Shown: in pieces, positions 1 to 11,654 of the stretch
Numbering within the stretch: position 1 is the first letter of the stretch
How the letters are laid out: each line of letters starts with the position of its first letter
From: Lepidonotus clava
Lineage: Eukaryota; Annelida; Polychaeta; Phyllodocida; Polynoidae
DNA length: 64,000 bases
Reading direction: 5' to 3'
NCBI GenBank assembly: GCA_936440205.1
Contig: OW387148.1
Coordinates: forward strand, 30,187,961-30,251,960
Notes under the pieces: generated by a model
What the model saw: the letters and a program-made list of their open reading frames with translations, nothing else
Databases searched by the model: none
Told to the model about the DNA's origin: nothing
Position numbers and translations under genes: made by a program

Positions 1-105
1 GCTAAATCCGTCAGAGAAGTGATGTCGCACGTCCGTCCTGCTCGCTATGCGTCCCTTTAAATTTCCACAACAACCGAAACCGGAAGGCACGTGAGGCCTC
101 TCAGC

Positions 106-585
106 CATGTACTAATGGCTTAGTACTTTTAATATATTGTCATGTTATATAATCCAACAAGGATCAGGCTTAGCAAGTCTACTTCTAGTCTACTCTTAGA
201 AAGAAATATCTTGCGCTCCTAGCGCCACCTGTTAACCAGTATAAAAGGTGTTGCAAAGTGAGGAGCAGTTAGTTTAGTGAGAATGTCAGCTAAGTAAGTT
301 TAGCCAAGGAGTTATACCTGGAGTAAGTACATCGGCTCCGTGTAACAGACTGGAGTTTACCAATACCCACTACCTCGGACATAGGATTGTGATAGAGCTG
401 AGTACTAGAATGGTCTAGAAGGTGTTGGAGCAACTCGTGTTCTAAATGTGGTTGATTGCTGATAGGAGATGGGAGGTGGACTGATGAAGACTTATACATG
501 GTGGCTTTGACTCGGGATGAGATGTTTACTGAATAAAAACCCTTTCATATTAAGAAGCTCCCTCATCGTTCATTTCTTTTGAACT
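106..585. mobile_element. Possible solo LTR remnant (fossil), weak
   Basis: The stretch starts with TG, has a TATAAAAG box near 241 and a polyadenylation-like AATAAA near 532. That spacing resembles the promoter and R region of an LTR. No gag-pol remains, matching second LTR or target duplication can be seen, so the family, age and even the LTR identity are uncertain. A host promoter is the alternative. Confidence 0.22.
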
Positions 586-699
586 ATTGGGAAGTGGACG
601 GACAAACTTTAAAGCAGTCTGAATTACTCAGGCATTCTGGATAAACGACTCATGAAGACTTGGATATACACGAACATTACGCAGTCTTAAATCTAACAT

Positions 700-960
700 T
701 AACAATAGTTCAGCCAATCAGCGCGCCGCATTCCGCACACGTGACCTCCTTGACGACGATTGTTTACGGGACGACGATCGGGAAAACACGTTCTGATTGG
801 TCCTTGCCGGCGCGAATTCAAAATCCGAGGCTGTCATTGGCCAGTTCACTTCGCGCCCTTTCAGCAGGTACCCGGAACATGGGGCTGGGATGGGATCCAG
901 ACCAACAGGCAAGCCGCGAAGTTAGGGAAAAATGGCGTGAATCGAGGGTCTTTTGTTTCA
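700..960. promoter_or_regulatory. CCAAT/E-box/E2F-like GC-rich patch
   Basis: Within about 260 bp there are an AGCCAATCAGCGCG motif (about 712), a CACACGTGAC E-box (about 737), two ATTGG inverted CCAAT boxes (about 797 and 836) and a TTCGCGCC E2F-like site (about 848). CpG is much denser than in the surrounding AT-rich DNA. This looks like a promoter of a broadly expressed gene, but no attached first exon can be proven. The overlapping open frames have no recognisable product. Confidence 0.35.
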
Positions 961-1694
961 GATCACTGAGGCGTTACGCGTCTTTGGGGCTTATTTAGAG
1001 GGACTTAGAGATGGCTTTGGGACCTACATTTTTTTGGGGGAAGACTTCTGATATAGGAGATATGAATAAAAGAAAAAACCCATTTTCGATAAAAATGCGA
1101 AATGCGACTTCAGAGCCCCATATCTCAGTTCGACTTTCTGCGACATCCGACTCATTTCGCCAAAACGGGTCACAACTGGGGTTCACTCATGTCTACAGAA
1201 AGGATGAATTATTGATGTAAAAAAATAAATACCGATATTCCTTCTTAGTTGCTTCTGGGCCCATATCTTATACTATTTTGCAACACAATATCAATTTTGG
1301 TAAAAGACAAAATTGCTGATATTGAGGCCCTTATCAGAATTTCCCTGATTAGCCAAATTTGTTAAGAAGATATGATATAACTAACTAGGATAAGGTTTTC
1401 CCCTTGCCCAATTTCTAGTGGGGCTGTGGAAGGAATCTAATGCCAGATCTTGGATTTGAGCACTTCAGGTATTATATTTTGTGGTAACTTGTGCTAAACA
1501 AAGTTCACGAAATTCCCATTAACAAAATAATTTTATATTAACAACATTTCTGGGCTATGCGGTGTTTACTGTTTGCCCTTCTTATTGCATCATTATTACT
1601 AACAAAATACTGCTGGAAGATCATACTTGTATGAAGTGGTTCTTGAATAAAAAGAAATAAATAAAAAAATAAATAATAAGAGAGACCTACTCAC

Positions 1695-1832
1695 TAGGAT
1701 TAAAGAAGCAGTTAGGAATTGAGGAGTCTGCAGTTTCTTCATAACAGCAGCCAAGTTGGCGGCATTTATCAGGGGAAGTGTCAACGTTTTCACACAGCTG
1801 GCGACTGTCCTTAGTCACATACGTACACGTAT
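1695..1832 (-). CDS. Gene C exon 8: trefoil (P-type) domain
   Basis: Forty-six codons with six cysteines spaced as in trefoil domains, including [12 protein letters not shown] and IPNCFFNP. The exon is phase 1 to 1 if the GTGAGT donor is used. If the donor is ignored, a TAG stop follows within three codons, so this may also be the last exon. Confidence 0.75.
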
Positions 1833-4800
1833 CTGTAAGGCGATAGGTGAACATTAACTCACACAAGTAGTCAAATATTTACTTTTTCTGAATTAGAAAT
1901 TAAAATCTAATCTAAAGCTTTGAATTTTCGCATGCATTAATAAACATTTCAGTTGAGAGAAATGTGTCTCAGATTTTTTTTGCCATCTGTTTTCATTATT
2001 TTTTTTAGAACTTAGATATTTATTGATTAGTTATAGATAATTATTAATTATATATGAATTAGAGTAATGTAAATTATATAGGGTTACAGTTTTCGCATTT
2101 AACATTATGCAGGGAAGTGGGAGAATCTCTATGCCTACCATATGTGTTGATTATTATTATCATCATTTGTACATAGAAATGGTAATAACAGTCATTGTGA
2201 TTAACAAAAAATGGTCACATCTGCAAATCTGATAATTTTCATTAAAAAGAATTCTTATCAAGCATGTTATAACCATAAAAACATTATCATACCAACACAA
2301 TCTGGCTGTTTCTCAGACCAGTAGAGTGACTGGCCCGTGGCGTTACAACGTATGGCATAGGGTCCATTTAAGGTATTTGAAGCTTCGCTACAAGAAAATC
2401 TTGCATAACTGGCAAAGGACCAATTTTGTTCCTTGTCTGTGGGCATCACAGAGCCGCCTGCGGGAGGGGAAGGGGCCTGGCAGGATAACCCTTGATAAGA
2501 GAAAAATGTATGATCATTTTGTACATGTCCAGTATATTGAACCCACAGACTGGATAAGGTGGGTTGTATAGTAAGAACTAATTATCATGGAGCACATGGT
2601 AGTTTATGTCATCCAAGGTTAGTACTAACTCCAAGTCTGGTATGAAAGACACTTTTTCCCCCAATAAAACTTAACCATAAGCCTTATGACAGGATAAGGC
2701 TATGTTAGCTATATGTTTTGTGTAGTTAAGATTAACTACCTTAACAACCATCTTATCTTAAAATCTTTATAATATGTGAGAAACACATTAATTCACAAGA
2801 GAATCTTAGAAGCATTACAATCTGCAAAGGTCACAATAACTCACGATATTATTCCTACAAAAAACAAATTTGTTCTGCAGAAACACTCATAGGTGGTGAA
2901 ATTAGCAACAGCATCATTAAAACATAGAGTGCAATATCTTTCCATAATTTGAGTATCGTTGGCGTTACTCACGGTCACATTTATGTTTATCTGTTGCCAG
3001 TCTGAAGCCGTCTCTGCATTGACAGTAGTAAGACCCATATGTGTTGACACATACTTGTTCACAACCTCCATTTTTATACTGACACTCATTTCGATCTGTA
3101 GAAAGAAGGAAATGCAGAATTTAGATTGTTAACAAATTCATGCCTTGTGCCCCCAGCAGGGTCATCAAAAGCTGGGTGTGTGATGTTCTTTCTATGGGAC
3201 ATTGCACGTAGCCTAAAAGATATCTTGCCATCTTTTAAAAAGAGTAGAGAAGTGATCCTGGTTGCAGTTTTCTCCTAAATCATCTCACAGAAACAGTCAC
3301 CTAAAGCTGAAAAGCATTACATTGTAAAGAGCCCTGAAGGGTTGGCCGGACATTAAACAACCCTAATAATAATAATAATAAAAAAAAAAGAGTTCAATAG
3401 ACCAATGAATGTGAACAATATGTTTAGGCAAAAAGAAATATAAAGAGCTTTACATGCATTGCACAATTTGATAGGTATTTATATGACAAACTAACATTGA
3501 TCATTTTTCAATTGTAAAGGTTAGTACCGTAAAACCCCTAATTTAAGCCGCGGCTTAAATAAGGGTTAGTTTCAGAAATGAGAGTCAGTTAAGCATCCAC
3601 TTTAAGGGTGCGGCTTAAATTAGGGGTTTACACAAGCTTGAATCCAATGGTATTTATAAACATTTTTTATGAAAAAATACCCATAGACAAACCCAAAATA
3701 AGGGTGCGGCCGAAATTAGGGTGCGGCTTAAATTAGGGGTTTTACGGTACATTGATGATAACCTACCTCTGTCACAGACCCCATTCTCATAGACATATCC
3801 CGGCTTACAGGAGTAGCAGGCCTCTTTGTTCCAACTCCCGCTCACACCTGTCCGACATGTCTGACAGTTCCTCCAGCGGTAACAGCTGTGTGAACCCACA
3901 CAAGGGTTTCCACAGCTAGTAACAGGACATGGAGGGGAAAAAATAAGATTATAACTGTTCAGGAAAAGTATTTGAATTATATGCACAGTTAGATGAGACT
4001 CTTGAAATTTCCTAGCAATAATCCAAGAAAAAGAAGGCCTTCAAAGTCCAATACACCATTATGTTAAAATGATAGATTTCTTGTTCTGATTTATAGACTT
4101 ATTAAAAAAAAGTATAATTTCTTATTTGTAAAGCAGGAATTTTGTTTAAATATTGTGGAGCCATGGCAGCAATAGACCCATGCATCCAAGTTCTATTGCA
4201 ATAACTTTTGTAATGAAATATGACAATTGTTAGCAATTTGGGCAAAACAAATTGACAAGTTGCAGATAAAATCAGAAAAACATATACAAACACAGTGTTG
4301 GCGTGCAAAGCTATATATAGTCTATTAATCAATCATATAGGCCAAATAATTGAGCAGTATGGCCATATTTGTGATATTAAATCAAAAAGCAAAAACTGCA
4401 GTTTTTTTTCAATTCCTTCAGTTATGAAGATCAGCTTGCGCTTTTTGACCGTATTCAGTCTCTAAGAGCTTTCCTAAGAGTATGGCAGCCAACTACTAGC
4501 CTTAGCATGATAGGCCTGAACCAATATATTGGGAAATGGATTTCTAAGGGGCCTTCCATTTAGTATGTACGCAAAATTTCTGAAATTCTAGACCCCCCAC
4601 CTCCCTTGGGCCAAAATACGCATTGGATTTGTACAGGTATGTATGCAAATTTTCAAAAATTTGAGACCCCCCCACTCCCCCTTGGTGCGTACATACTTAA
4701 TGGAAGGCCCCTAAGGGCCTAGGCTAAACCATTTGAGATCAAGGTGTCTATTGAAAGGTTCACTGCACAGTAAAAAACTGTAAAGATGTATGTTTGACAA

Positions 4801-7800
4801 ATTACCTCGGAAACTGATAGCAGCATCCCATGATAAAGTAGACTGATTTACCGTCTGTCGGACATGTACAGAAAAACTTGCCATCAGCGCATTGACCTCC
4901 ATCTAGGTGCCAGGGACAGTCCCAAGATCCATCTGAAGATTACGTTTATGAAAGGTTATGAAATCTGGCTCATAAAGTATATCCTAGGTGAGGCTTAATA
5001 AATAAATAATAAATTGGGTGGATGTTGGCCTGAGACCACAAGAATTGTTGCAGGGCAACTAAAGTGAGGACCGTGGTTGCCCAGCAGTAAACTGCGTTAT
5101 ATACAGCAGGGTTGCCACTGGTCAAGGAAAAGTCAGGGAAAAGTTTTTGTTTTTTTTCAAGGTCAGGGAAAAGTCAGGGAATTTTGGAATTGGTCAGGGA
5201 AAAGTGGAATTTTGAAAAAGGTCAGGGAAAATGGACCCTGGTCAGGGAAAAATGGAATTTTCAAACATGTCATAGCCCCAAATTGAAATCACAAAGTTAG
5301 AATTTGTGCATCAGGTCACAAGAATCTGGTTCAGCAAACATTATTTTGTAAATTGTGGCCCCTTGAAGGGCATGTTGTGATTTTAAGGTGTGTTGCTGTG
5401 ATCCAGCAATATTGCCTTAGCTACAGGATTTGCCAAGAAAAAAATAAGGTACTGTGTTTCAAAGTCTAAGCTTAAAGTTAAATGGAAGGATGAAACTGAT
5501 CAAGGTATTGTTTAAGGCTGTTTAAAGAAAGGATTTTCATATCCTATTAGTCAGGGAAAGATGGAATTTGTCAGGGAAAAACCAGGGAAATGTCAGGGAA
5601 TTTGACGTCTCTGGTCAGTGGCAACCCTGTACAGGAGGATCTTTGGTCATGCACCTAATCAGATTTGAAAACAATTCGTCAAGCCCTGATACTTAATTGA
5701 AAATTGATATGATGGGCAATTAATGATTATTGAAAGCCTTTACACTATAGCCATATACAAAATGTTGTCTCAGTAGGTTTCTCAGTAATTGTCTAAGTAA
5801 TTGTCCACATCAAACTAGCCTGTAAATTACAGGCTAGCCTCAGAATGTACAGACTGTATATATATATAGGGATAATGCTCTTTCTGGGGCTAGTCTCAAA
5901 ACAGCATAATTAAGTATCAAGAAGTGCATTCTATGTTCCGAAATGTTCTTCCAGCATAAATCCTCAGAACACACCAATTAAACAATCTGTGAACTTACCA
6001 TTCATGTTTCCGCTGCGATGGAGGACAGGTCCTCCTGAAAATGGTTTATTATAATTATTTGTATAAAATACATTCATATATGTCATATAATGACAGGCAT
6101 TTCCCAATCTACGCATTAAATATTATGTCATACCAATCTATTTACGAATGGGATCTATGTTGCAAAGATAGGGCTGAATAGATTTAGATTAAAAAACACA
6201 AATAACCATGCTCCCAGAAAAAGACGTATGTATGATCTATGAAAGAAACGGAATCAATATACCTATTTCTAAGTATAGAAGTATTTGAATAAACAACATT
6301 CCAGGCTTTTCAGAAGTCTGTCCTAAATTTGAAATTAATTGTACATAGGCCGCTGATATTTCAGGAAAAAGAGCTCTGAGAATTTGACCTACCATTCTGA
6401 ATACCAGGCATTTGTCTTACAGCAGACCCATCAGCTGTTAGAGCTGTAACAAATTAACAAATAACAATAATTTTAAATATTACATAAATCAAATCTGAAG
6501 CCCCATACCCTTAAAGGTTGTTTCATGACATCATAATCGTATTCTGAAAATAGATTTAGGATATCCCTTTAAACACTGAGTGTGGCCATATTGAAAAGTG
6601 ACCAGGACAATCTCCTTGCACCTATGCTCATCTATGCTCATACTTCCAAGCCAATGTATGGGGGTAAGGGGGTAAAGGGGTAGAGTAGCAGTTAGCGGGC
6701 AATCAGCGGGTGACGATGAGGTGTCAATGAGGTGAGGCTCTCATTTCATTGAGAAACTTTATTCTCAGTAATTGTGCACTCTAATAAGTTGATACTCCTA
6801 TAGATTGGAGTAGGAAGTCCTGTCAAAAGGCTGAATCCAGCCGTCGTGAATTCTATAAAAACACTGGTAACACTCTGTGAGGGGAACGCTTTGCATCGAC
6901 CTATAACTTTTGTTGTGGCTGGAGATTTCAGGCTTTAATAAGAAAATTCTACTGTCTTTTCTTAAACATGGTGTCACTGTCAAGTTCAAATCTTTCTCCT
7001 CCTTGTTCGCATTTTTGTCAAACATCTATATGTAATTCTCATTTGACTTATTGAACAAGGTACATGAGACAGAGCCTTTGGTTTTTTAAACCACACTGAA
7101 ATTCGATAAATTCTGGAATCTCCACCTTTTATGAGTTAGCTGACTGATTGGCACAAACATTTGCTGGATTTACACAAATAATCTGCCGTCTTTTACACTG
7201 ATTCAGATTTAAACTAGTAAATTTCAACACTGTATACAGACAGTTGCTGCACAATCAGTACTAAAATGAGCCGGTTACTCTAATAGAATCTGCTAATAGC
7301 TTTCTCATGTAAGACGCTCTTCCCATATTAACTGTGGTATATCATTTTCGTATATATTTTTCTTTTTTTCTGTCTAATTGGTAATATAGAACATAGTGAT
7401 TGCATAGAAGAAAGAATATGTAGCTTCCTAGTACCACCCAGATGAGGGTATAGAGTGTCCACCCCTTTTTTGTATCAATATTTTACCTTCTCCCTTTTCC
7501 CTTTTCCCTTTTTTGTTATATTTTTTTTCATATCACCCTGCTCCCTATTCCACTATTTCATCCTTACAGTACATCCCCTAAACCATTTTCCCTTTTCCTG
7601 TTCCATCCATTTTTCTCCCTTGACCACTCTATGCCATTTTCCTTTTTAGTGTTATACAATTTGTTTCATTTTCCCTTTTCCCTTTTTTGTAATTTTACAA
7701 ATTTTGACCTTTTCCCTTTTTCTTGTTTTCACAACTCATGTTTCAACACTCTTTAATCCCGCCCCCTAATTATCATAGCCCCTCCCCCTAGTCACTTGAG

Positions 7801-8287
7801 TCCTTAATAAATAGCAAGCCTAGCTCACCAAAATTATAGTTACTAAATATCCCACCAATGGTGCCCCACCAATGGTGGTTGCAATGGTGCCTGTAAGGTG
7901 GGGTAGTAGTCCAACATTGCATACTAATGAGATGGGAGGGGCCTATTTTGTGAGTATAGGATAAAGAAGGGGAAAAGGGAAAAGGGAAAACGTAAGTAGG
8001 TTTGCCAGTTTGCAAACCATTTTCCATTTTTACAATTTTGATAAAACAAGTTAAAAATAATATATTTAAGACCAGGATTTAGTGGGGCAGAAAATGAACC
8101 TTATCCAGTACTCTCATAAAAGAACACAATATAAGGATTTATGGAAATAAGGAATTGGAATTGAGGGTTAATGGGCCCATATTGGTAATAAGGAATAAGG
8201 AATAAGGCATAAAAGGTGTTGGCCGGACCATACCCTGACCCACCCACCTGTTTGGTAGAGAGCAAATACAGCCACATATATCCACAT
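1695..8287 (-). CDS. Gene C: secreted cysteine-rich EGF-CCP-trefoil protein (3' end unresolved)
   Basis: Eight exons join without a frame conflict: 8248-8287, 6393-6434, 5999-6034, 4806-4932, 3767-3915, 2973-3095, 2293-2490, 1695-1832. Exon 1 gives [13 protein letters not shown], a short signal peptide. Two tiny exons of 42 and 36 nt follow. Exons 4-5 encode a cysteine-rich stretch with paired CxC and GCC motifs that I cannot name. Exons 6, 7 and 8 are one EGF-like, one CCP/sushi and one trefoil domain, each bounded by phase-1 introns as in shuffled extracellular modules. At least 284 residues are visible. The trefoil exon ends at a GTGAGT donor that is directly followed by an in-frame TAG, so it is either spliced onward or terminal. 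A weak terminal-exon candidate lies at 1170-1192. The product is presumably secreted; its function is unknown. The 40-nt signal exon matches genes A and B in length and phase. Confidence 0.75.
2293..2490 (-). CDS. Gene C exon 7: CCP/sushi domain
   Basis: Sixty-six codons, phase 1 to 1, with four cysteines in CCP order: [11 protein letters not shown], then [15 protein letters not shown], and a Trp-containing YWSEKQPDC end. This is one complete sushi module of the complement-control type. Confidence 0.8.
2973..3095 (-). CDS. Gene C exon 6: EGF-like domain
   Basis: Forty-one codons with the six-cysteine pattern of a calcium-binding-type EGF domain: D-x-[21 protein letters not shown] and a last Cys before the phase-1 donor. 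The Asn plus aromatic pattern between cysteines 3 and 5 fits the calcium-binding subclass. Confidence 0.85.
3140..3372 (+). mobile_element. 5'-truncated SINE copy with (AAT)n tail
   Basis: Shares with 16460-16812 the segments TTTCTATGGGACATTGCAC, AAGAGTAG..., TCCTAAATCA and GGGTTGGCCGGACATTAAAC, and ends in an A/T-rich simple tail. It lies in a gene C intron. Divergence from the second copy is substantial, so it is not recent. Confidence 0.55.
3527..3747. mobile_element. MITE with CCGTAAAACCCCTAATTTAA terminal repeats, TA duplication
   Basis: The ends are inverted copies beginning CCGTAAAACCCCTAATTTAA and the element is flanked by TA on both sides, as for Tc1/mariner-type elements. No transposase. 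A much shorter related fragment is at 40717-40757. Confidence 0.7.
3767..4932 (-). CDS. Gene C exons 4-5: unnamed cysteine-rich region
   Basis: Exons 4806-4932 and 3767-3915 join in phase 2. Together they hold about 15 cysteines in about 92 residues, including [19 protein letters not shown] and [12 protein letters not shown]. The last part resembles a Cys-rich growth-factor-receptor-like or EGF-like turn, but the whole does not match a domain I can name. Exon 5 is closely followed, in minus-strand order, by a 221-bp TA-flanked MITE in the next intron. Confidence 0.65.
4548..4711. mobile_element. MITE with GGGGCCTTCCATT ends, TAA duplication
   Basis: A 164-bp palindromic element with ends GGGGCCTTCCATTTAGTATG and its inverse, flanked by TAA/TAA. 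The same family is at 29870-30030 (TTG duplication) and as a half copy at 18149-18215. Three-base duplications suggest a PIF/Harbinger-like mobiliser (inference). Confidence 0.65.
5107..5629. mobile_element. CAGGG-end MITE, GTCAGGGAAAA family
   Basis: The ends CAGGGTTGCCACTG and its inverse are flanked by a TACAG five-base duplication. The interior is rich in irregular GTCAGGGAAAA repeats. A fragment of the same family starts at about 17090. CAGGG ends with five-base duplications fit the hAT5-like type (inference). Confidence 0.65.
7455..8000. repeat. Pyrimidine-rich CCCTTTTCC low-complexity tract
   Basis: Irregular repeats of TTCCCTTTTCCC on the plus strand (7475-7730), with the purine-rich reverse form GGGAAAAGGG at about 7970-7990. 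Open frames here are compositional. Confidence 0.6.
8248..8287 (-). CDS. Gene C exon 1: signal peptide
   Basis: Forty nucleotides from ATG to a CAG|GTGGGT donor encode [13 protein letters not shown] plus one base of the next codon (phase 1). Length and phase are identical to exon 1 of genes A and B, and the MW start is shared with B and, one residue later, with A. A TATATAAG box lies about 47 bp upstream. Confidence 0.72.
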
Positions 8288-8333
8288 GTTGGACGATGTT
8301 GTGAACGAAGCACTAACAATAGAATGTCTGCTA

Positions 8334-8341
8334 CTTATATA
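8334..8341 (-). promoter_or_regulatory. TATA box of gene C
   Basis: TATATAAG on the minus strand, 47 bp before the gene C start codon. This gives a very short 5'UTR, as in gene B. An AAAGATAAAT GATA-type site lies about 30 bp further upstream. Confidence 0.5.
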
Positions 8342-9856
8342 GTTGATAGAAGCACATGCTTTGTTCAAATTTATCTTTGATACTGCCAGGAAAAAAAATC
8401 AGGCATGCAAATCAGTATCGGTGAATTTAAGATAGATGAATAGTGGGAAGAAACATATGGTTACTGATTATATTTGCTGTCTCCTGACCCAGTAAACTAT
8501 GGATAAACTTTAGAAAATGATAGGCCTAAGACCAAAGTAGGTCGAAAGATGTTGATTTCTTCGTACTGATACTACAACTATGGTTCAACGTTAACCATTG
8601 AGGTATTACAAAGTCAATTAAATAGAATTATCTTGTCTCTGCAACTGAAGTGACCTTGAAGGATTTCCTGTATATAAATCCATAAGTTTCCAATTTTCAT
8701 TAATTCAACTTCAGTTTTGTATTATAAAAATGTTATAGACGAAAAAAGGCAAAACATCAGGACATCACTCAATAACTCAGGATAGATATCTTAATTTGGG
8801 AACTCCCTAAAATTTTGGCTATCAGTTCTGTCCTTCCTACATCATAATTATGGGAATTCCCTTCAAAATATCTTGTGAATATCAGATTATTGGATAAATG
8901 TTAGGTCAATAAAAATTACAATTAGTAATAGCCAGTATGGGGCGTTATATACATATTTTATACAAAAGTTCAATTTCTTTTCTATACAATTTTGAGAGTG
9001 GGGAATTCCCTTTGATTGAAAGCTGGGGATTCCAAATTTGTGTCCTTGTGACGTCACAAATTTGGGGATTTCCCTTAAGAATACATCAAATAGACTACAT
9101 ATTAAAGTCGCATAACCCTGTCTACACTCAATATCCTTAAGATATCTTTAGCATCATTAGTTATATTGATGCAACGACGTGCTCAAACAATGGCAGTAAT
9201 AATAACTATCCTGCAATTATTTTATACGAGTAGAACCTATTATTTCCTGTCATGAACTATTCTCATACAGCTAACCAACTTACAAAATTACTAAATATTC
9301 TATGGTAATCAGGAGAACATTATTTGTGGATAATCGGCTGTTCTATTGAATGGAAGGGTGCAAACGTAAACAGTAATTTACCAACTAAATTAGCTTGGTT
9401 TATTTCATTTAAGGTTTCTTTACAGGAGGATGAAAGCTGGATACAATTGTCATAATATTTGTAAATCTTAGTTTCAATGGTTGCCATTTTTCTGGTCTTC
9501 CCGTACTTTAGTCTTGTATAAAACATAGGGCCTATTTATACTTAGCGATCCGTCTTTGAAGCAAGTTTGCAATGAAGTCACTTTTTGTGCAGCCATATAT
9601 CTATATAATGTCTTCCATAATGTTTTTCGGAATTCATGAAATTCATGAAAGTAGGCCCATCTGTTTTTCATGATCTAGAGGCCACAATTGTAATGAGAAG
9701 AACAACAAAGGTTTTGTTGTGAGAAAAATAACAAAGATTTTCTTTTGATTTTGATCAAGATAGAGTAAGCCATTACTTGTGTTTAACTACAAAAGAATCA
9801 TAGACTTACTACTTTAAAATTTTATTTGGAAGAAAAGATAAACAGAAACACGTGTA
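8342..9856. other. Intergenic region between gene C promoter and gene A 3' end
   Basis: AT-rich DNA with no exon-like stretch, recognisable domain or RNA gene. It separates the start of gene C from the end of gene A; both genes are on the minus strand. Confidence 0.6.
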
Positions 9857-9873
9857 TTTATTCAAACTTTATT
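9857..9873 (-). terminator. Gene A polyadenylation signals
   Basis: Two AATAAA hexamers on the minus strand (9857-9862 and 9868-9873), 22 to 38 bp after the TGA stop. They give a very short 3'UTR. Confidence 0.7.
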
Positions 9874-9894
9874 AAATAATCATAAGTTCCTCAG

Positions 9895-11654
9895 TCAACC
9901 ATATATCTCTGGACCAATTAACTCTGGATGGGCTTCTCTGAACATTTTTAACCAAGTCTCATTATCCACAGCGCTGCCAAAGAAACGCATCGAGACTGAC
10001 GTGACGTCACTGAAGTCGATGTCAGCACTCCTAGTGGGGGAAATGCGCATTACCCAAGTTGTGAAGGGTGTGATGCGTTGTACTATGTTTCGGAATGCAA
10101 TGTCTATATTAGCCGACACTGAAATGTGATCTGAAAGAAAGGAATTGTCAATTTTGTAAATCGCAACATAAAGACATGTTTCTTTCATTTAGTATAAATC
10201 TACTATCACACTTTAATAGTGAATTGTATTCAAGACCACAGTACAATATTACTGTTATCTATTACCATTACTATTATCTTCCATTTTACATTATACTTCA
10301 TAGAAATGCTCTAGTTAATAAGTGTATAGTATTTACGAAATATGCAACAATCAAATACCGTATAAAAGGCCTGTGCATATCGGTACCACATTGTATTTTA
10401 AGCATTTTTATAATTCGTGGATAAACAAAATAGGGCTTACTTGTGATGATATTGTACTCGAAGGTTGCGGAGGTGGACTTGGTGAGGAAGTTGAAGGACT
10501 CCCCTCCTGCCCGACCTTTAAACTCTCCACTTGACTCAATTCTCACCTGTAGTAATAATGGCGAGAAATGTTGATTACCTTTGATTAATCCGTGATAGGA
10601 GACTAAACTGGATTATATGTGGTCCAGATGGCTCTTGCCCTTTATACCTCTAGAATATAAAAAGGACGACATGGGCATTTCCTATAAGGTTGACATGGTA
10701 ACTTGAACCATTATCCCTTAGACCCCAATCCAGCCATAGCCAACCGTTGGTATTTTCTGACATTGAGCCAAAGCTGCTCGGAGAAACAGCCAAAATGTCC
10801 AAACTTTTTCACATTTCTCCAAAAATATGTCAGAAAATAGAGGCACCTCATACACCAATAAAATAATTCATATATGTACAAGGCATAAGCATGAACACCT
10901 ACGAGGACCAAGTTACAAATACAGATTCGTTATTGGGATAGGCTAAATGACATCCATAATTATGGAAGATACTTTTCCGATATTGTATTACCATATATAG
11001 ATATACGTATTAGACCCATACATGTCTATGGTATAGACATTGTGCACATGACATCACACCTCCCAAATTTGGATGGCAGCCATATTGGTGATCAGTTTAA
11101 ATGTATTATTATCCACAATACCAAGGCGCCTAATGCTATTTCATCAAGGCAAATCTCATATTATCAATAGCCATGTGGGTCTGGTGACCATGTGGTGATC
11201 AGCAAAATCTGGTCACATGACCCTGTTTGCATTAGGTCTATAAGACTACTGACTTCTGACACTATTACTAGTAGTAGGCCTATGTGGCTAGGATAGGCCT
11301 AGAACATGTGGATAATGTCACATTCATGTTGAAGTTGACCATAGAGATACACATGTCTATGGGTTGACATACATGACTTGATTTTTTTAAAATTTAGGAT
11401 TATGCCAATTTGTACGTCTTTGTAGACAGTAGCAATATCCTACCTTCAGCCAAGGGTTTTTGACATTTTTCGTTTTGACACCTGTGAAGTTGAGTCTGAT
11501 CTCAGCGACCTTGTAGGCGTCAAGGTCAATGAGTCCAGGATGTGACGTAGGCAGTTCAAAGAACAACATCCGGTTTTGTTTCAGGTAGGAGATGGGGCAC
11601 TTTAAGTTGTCGTTACAGGTGGCGTTCTTTACATCATCTCTGATGACCAGCTCT
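9895..11654 (-). CDS. Gene A exons 18-20: C-terminal beta-rich domain
   Basis: Exons 11444-11654, 10441-10546 and 9895-10130. Motifs shared with gene B: LKCPISYLKQNRMLFFELP, DAYKVAEIRLNFTG, RIESSGEFKG, FEYNI, RITPFTTWVMRIS and DIDFSDVTSVSM. The alternating hydrophobic pattern suggests a beta sandwich. Gene A is longer than gene B at the end (SAVDNETWLKMFREAHPELI). Confidence 0.8.

Noticed and set aside
660-998. 112-codon frame near the left edge
   Set aside because: It overlaps CCAAT/E2F-type motifs, shows no domain, and several competing frames cover the same GC-rich bases.
1170-1192. Terminal exon for gene C
   Set aside because: An acceptor and short in-frame end exist (NMSEPQL then stop), but there is no nearby polyadenylation signal and a match this short is likely by chance.
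7455-7649. Phe/Pro-rich frame
   Set aside because: Product of the CCCTTTT low-complexity tract.
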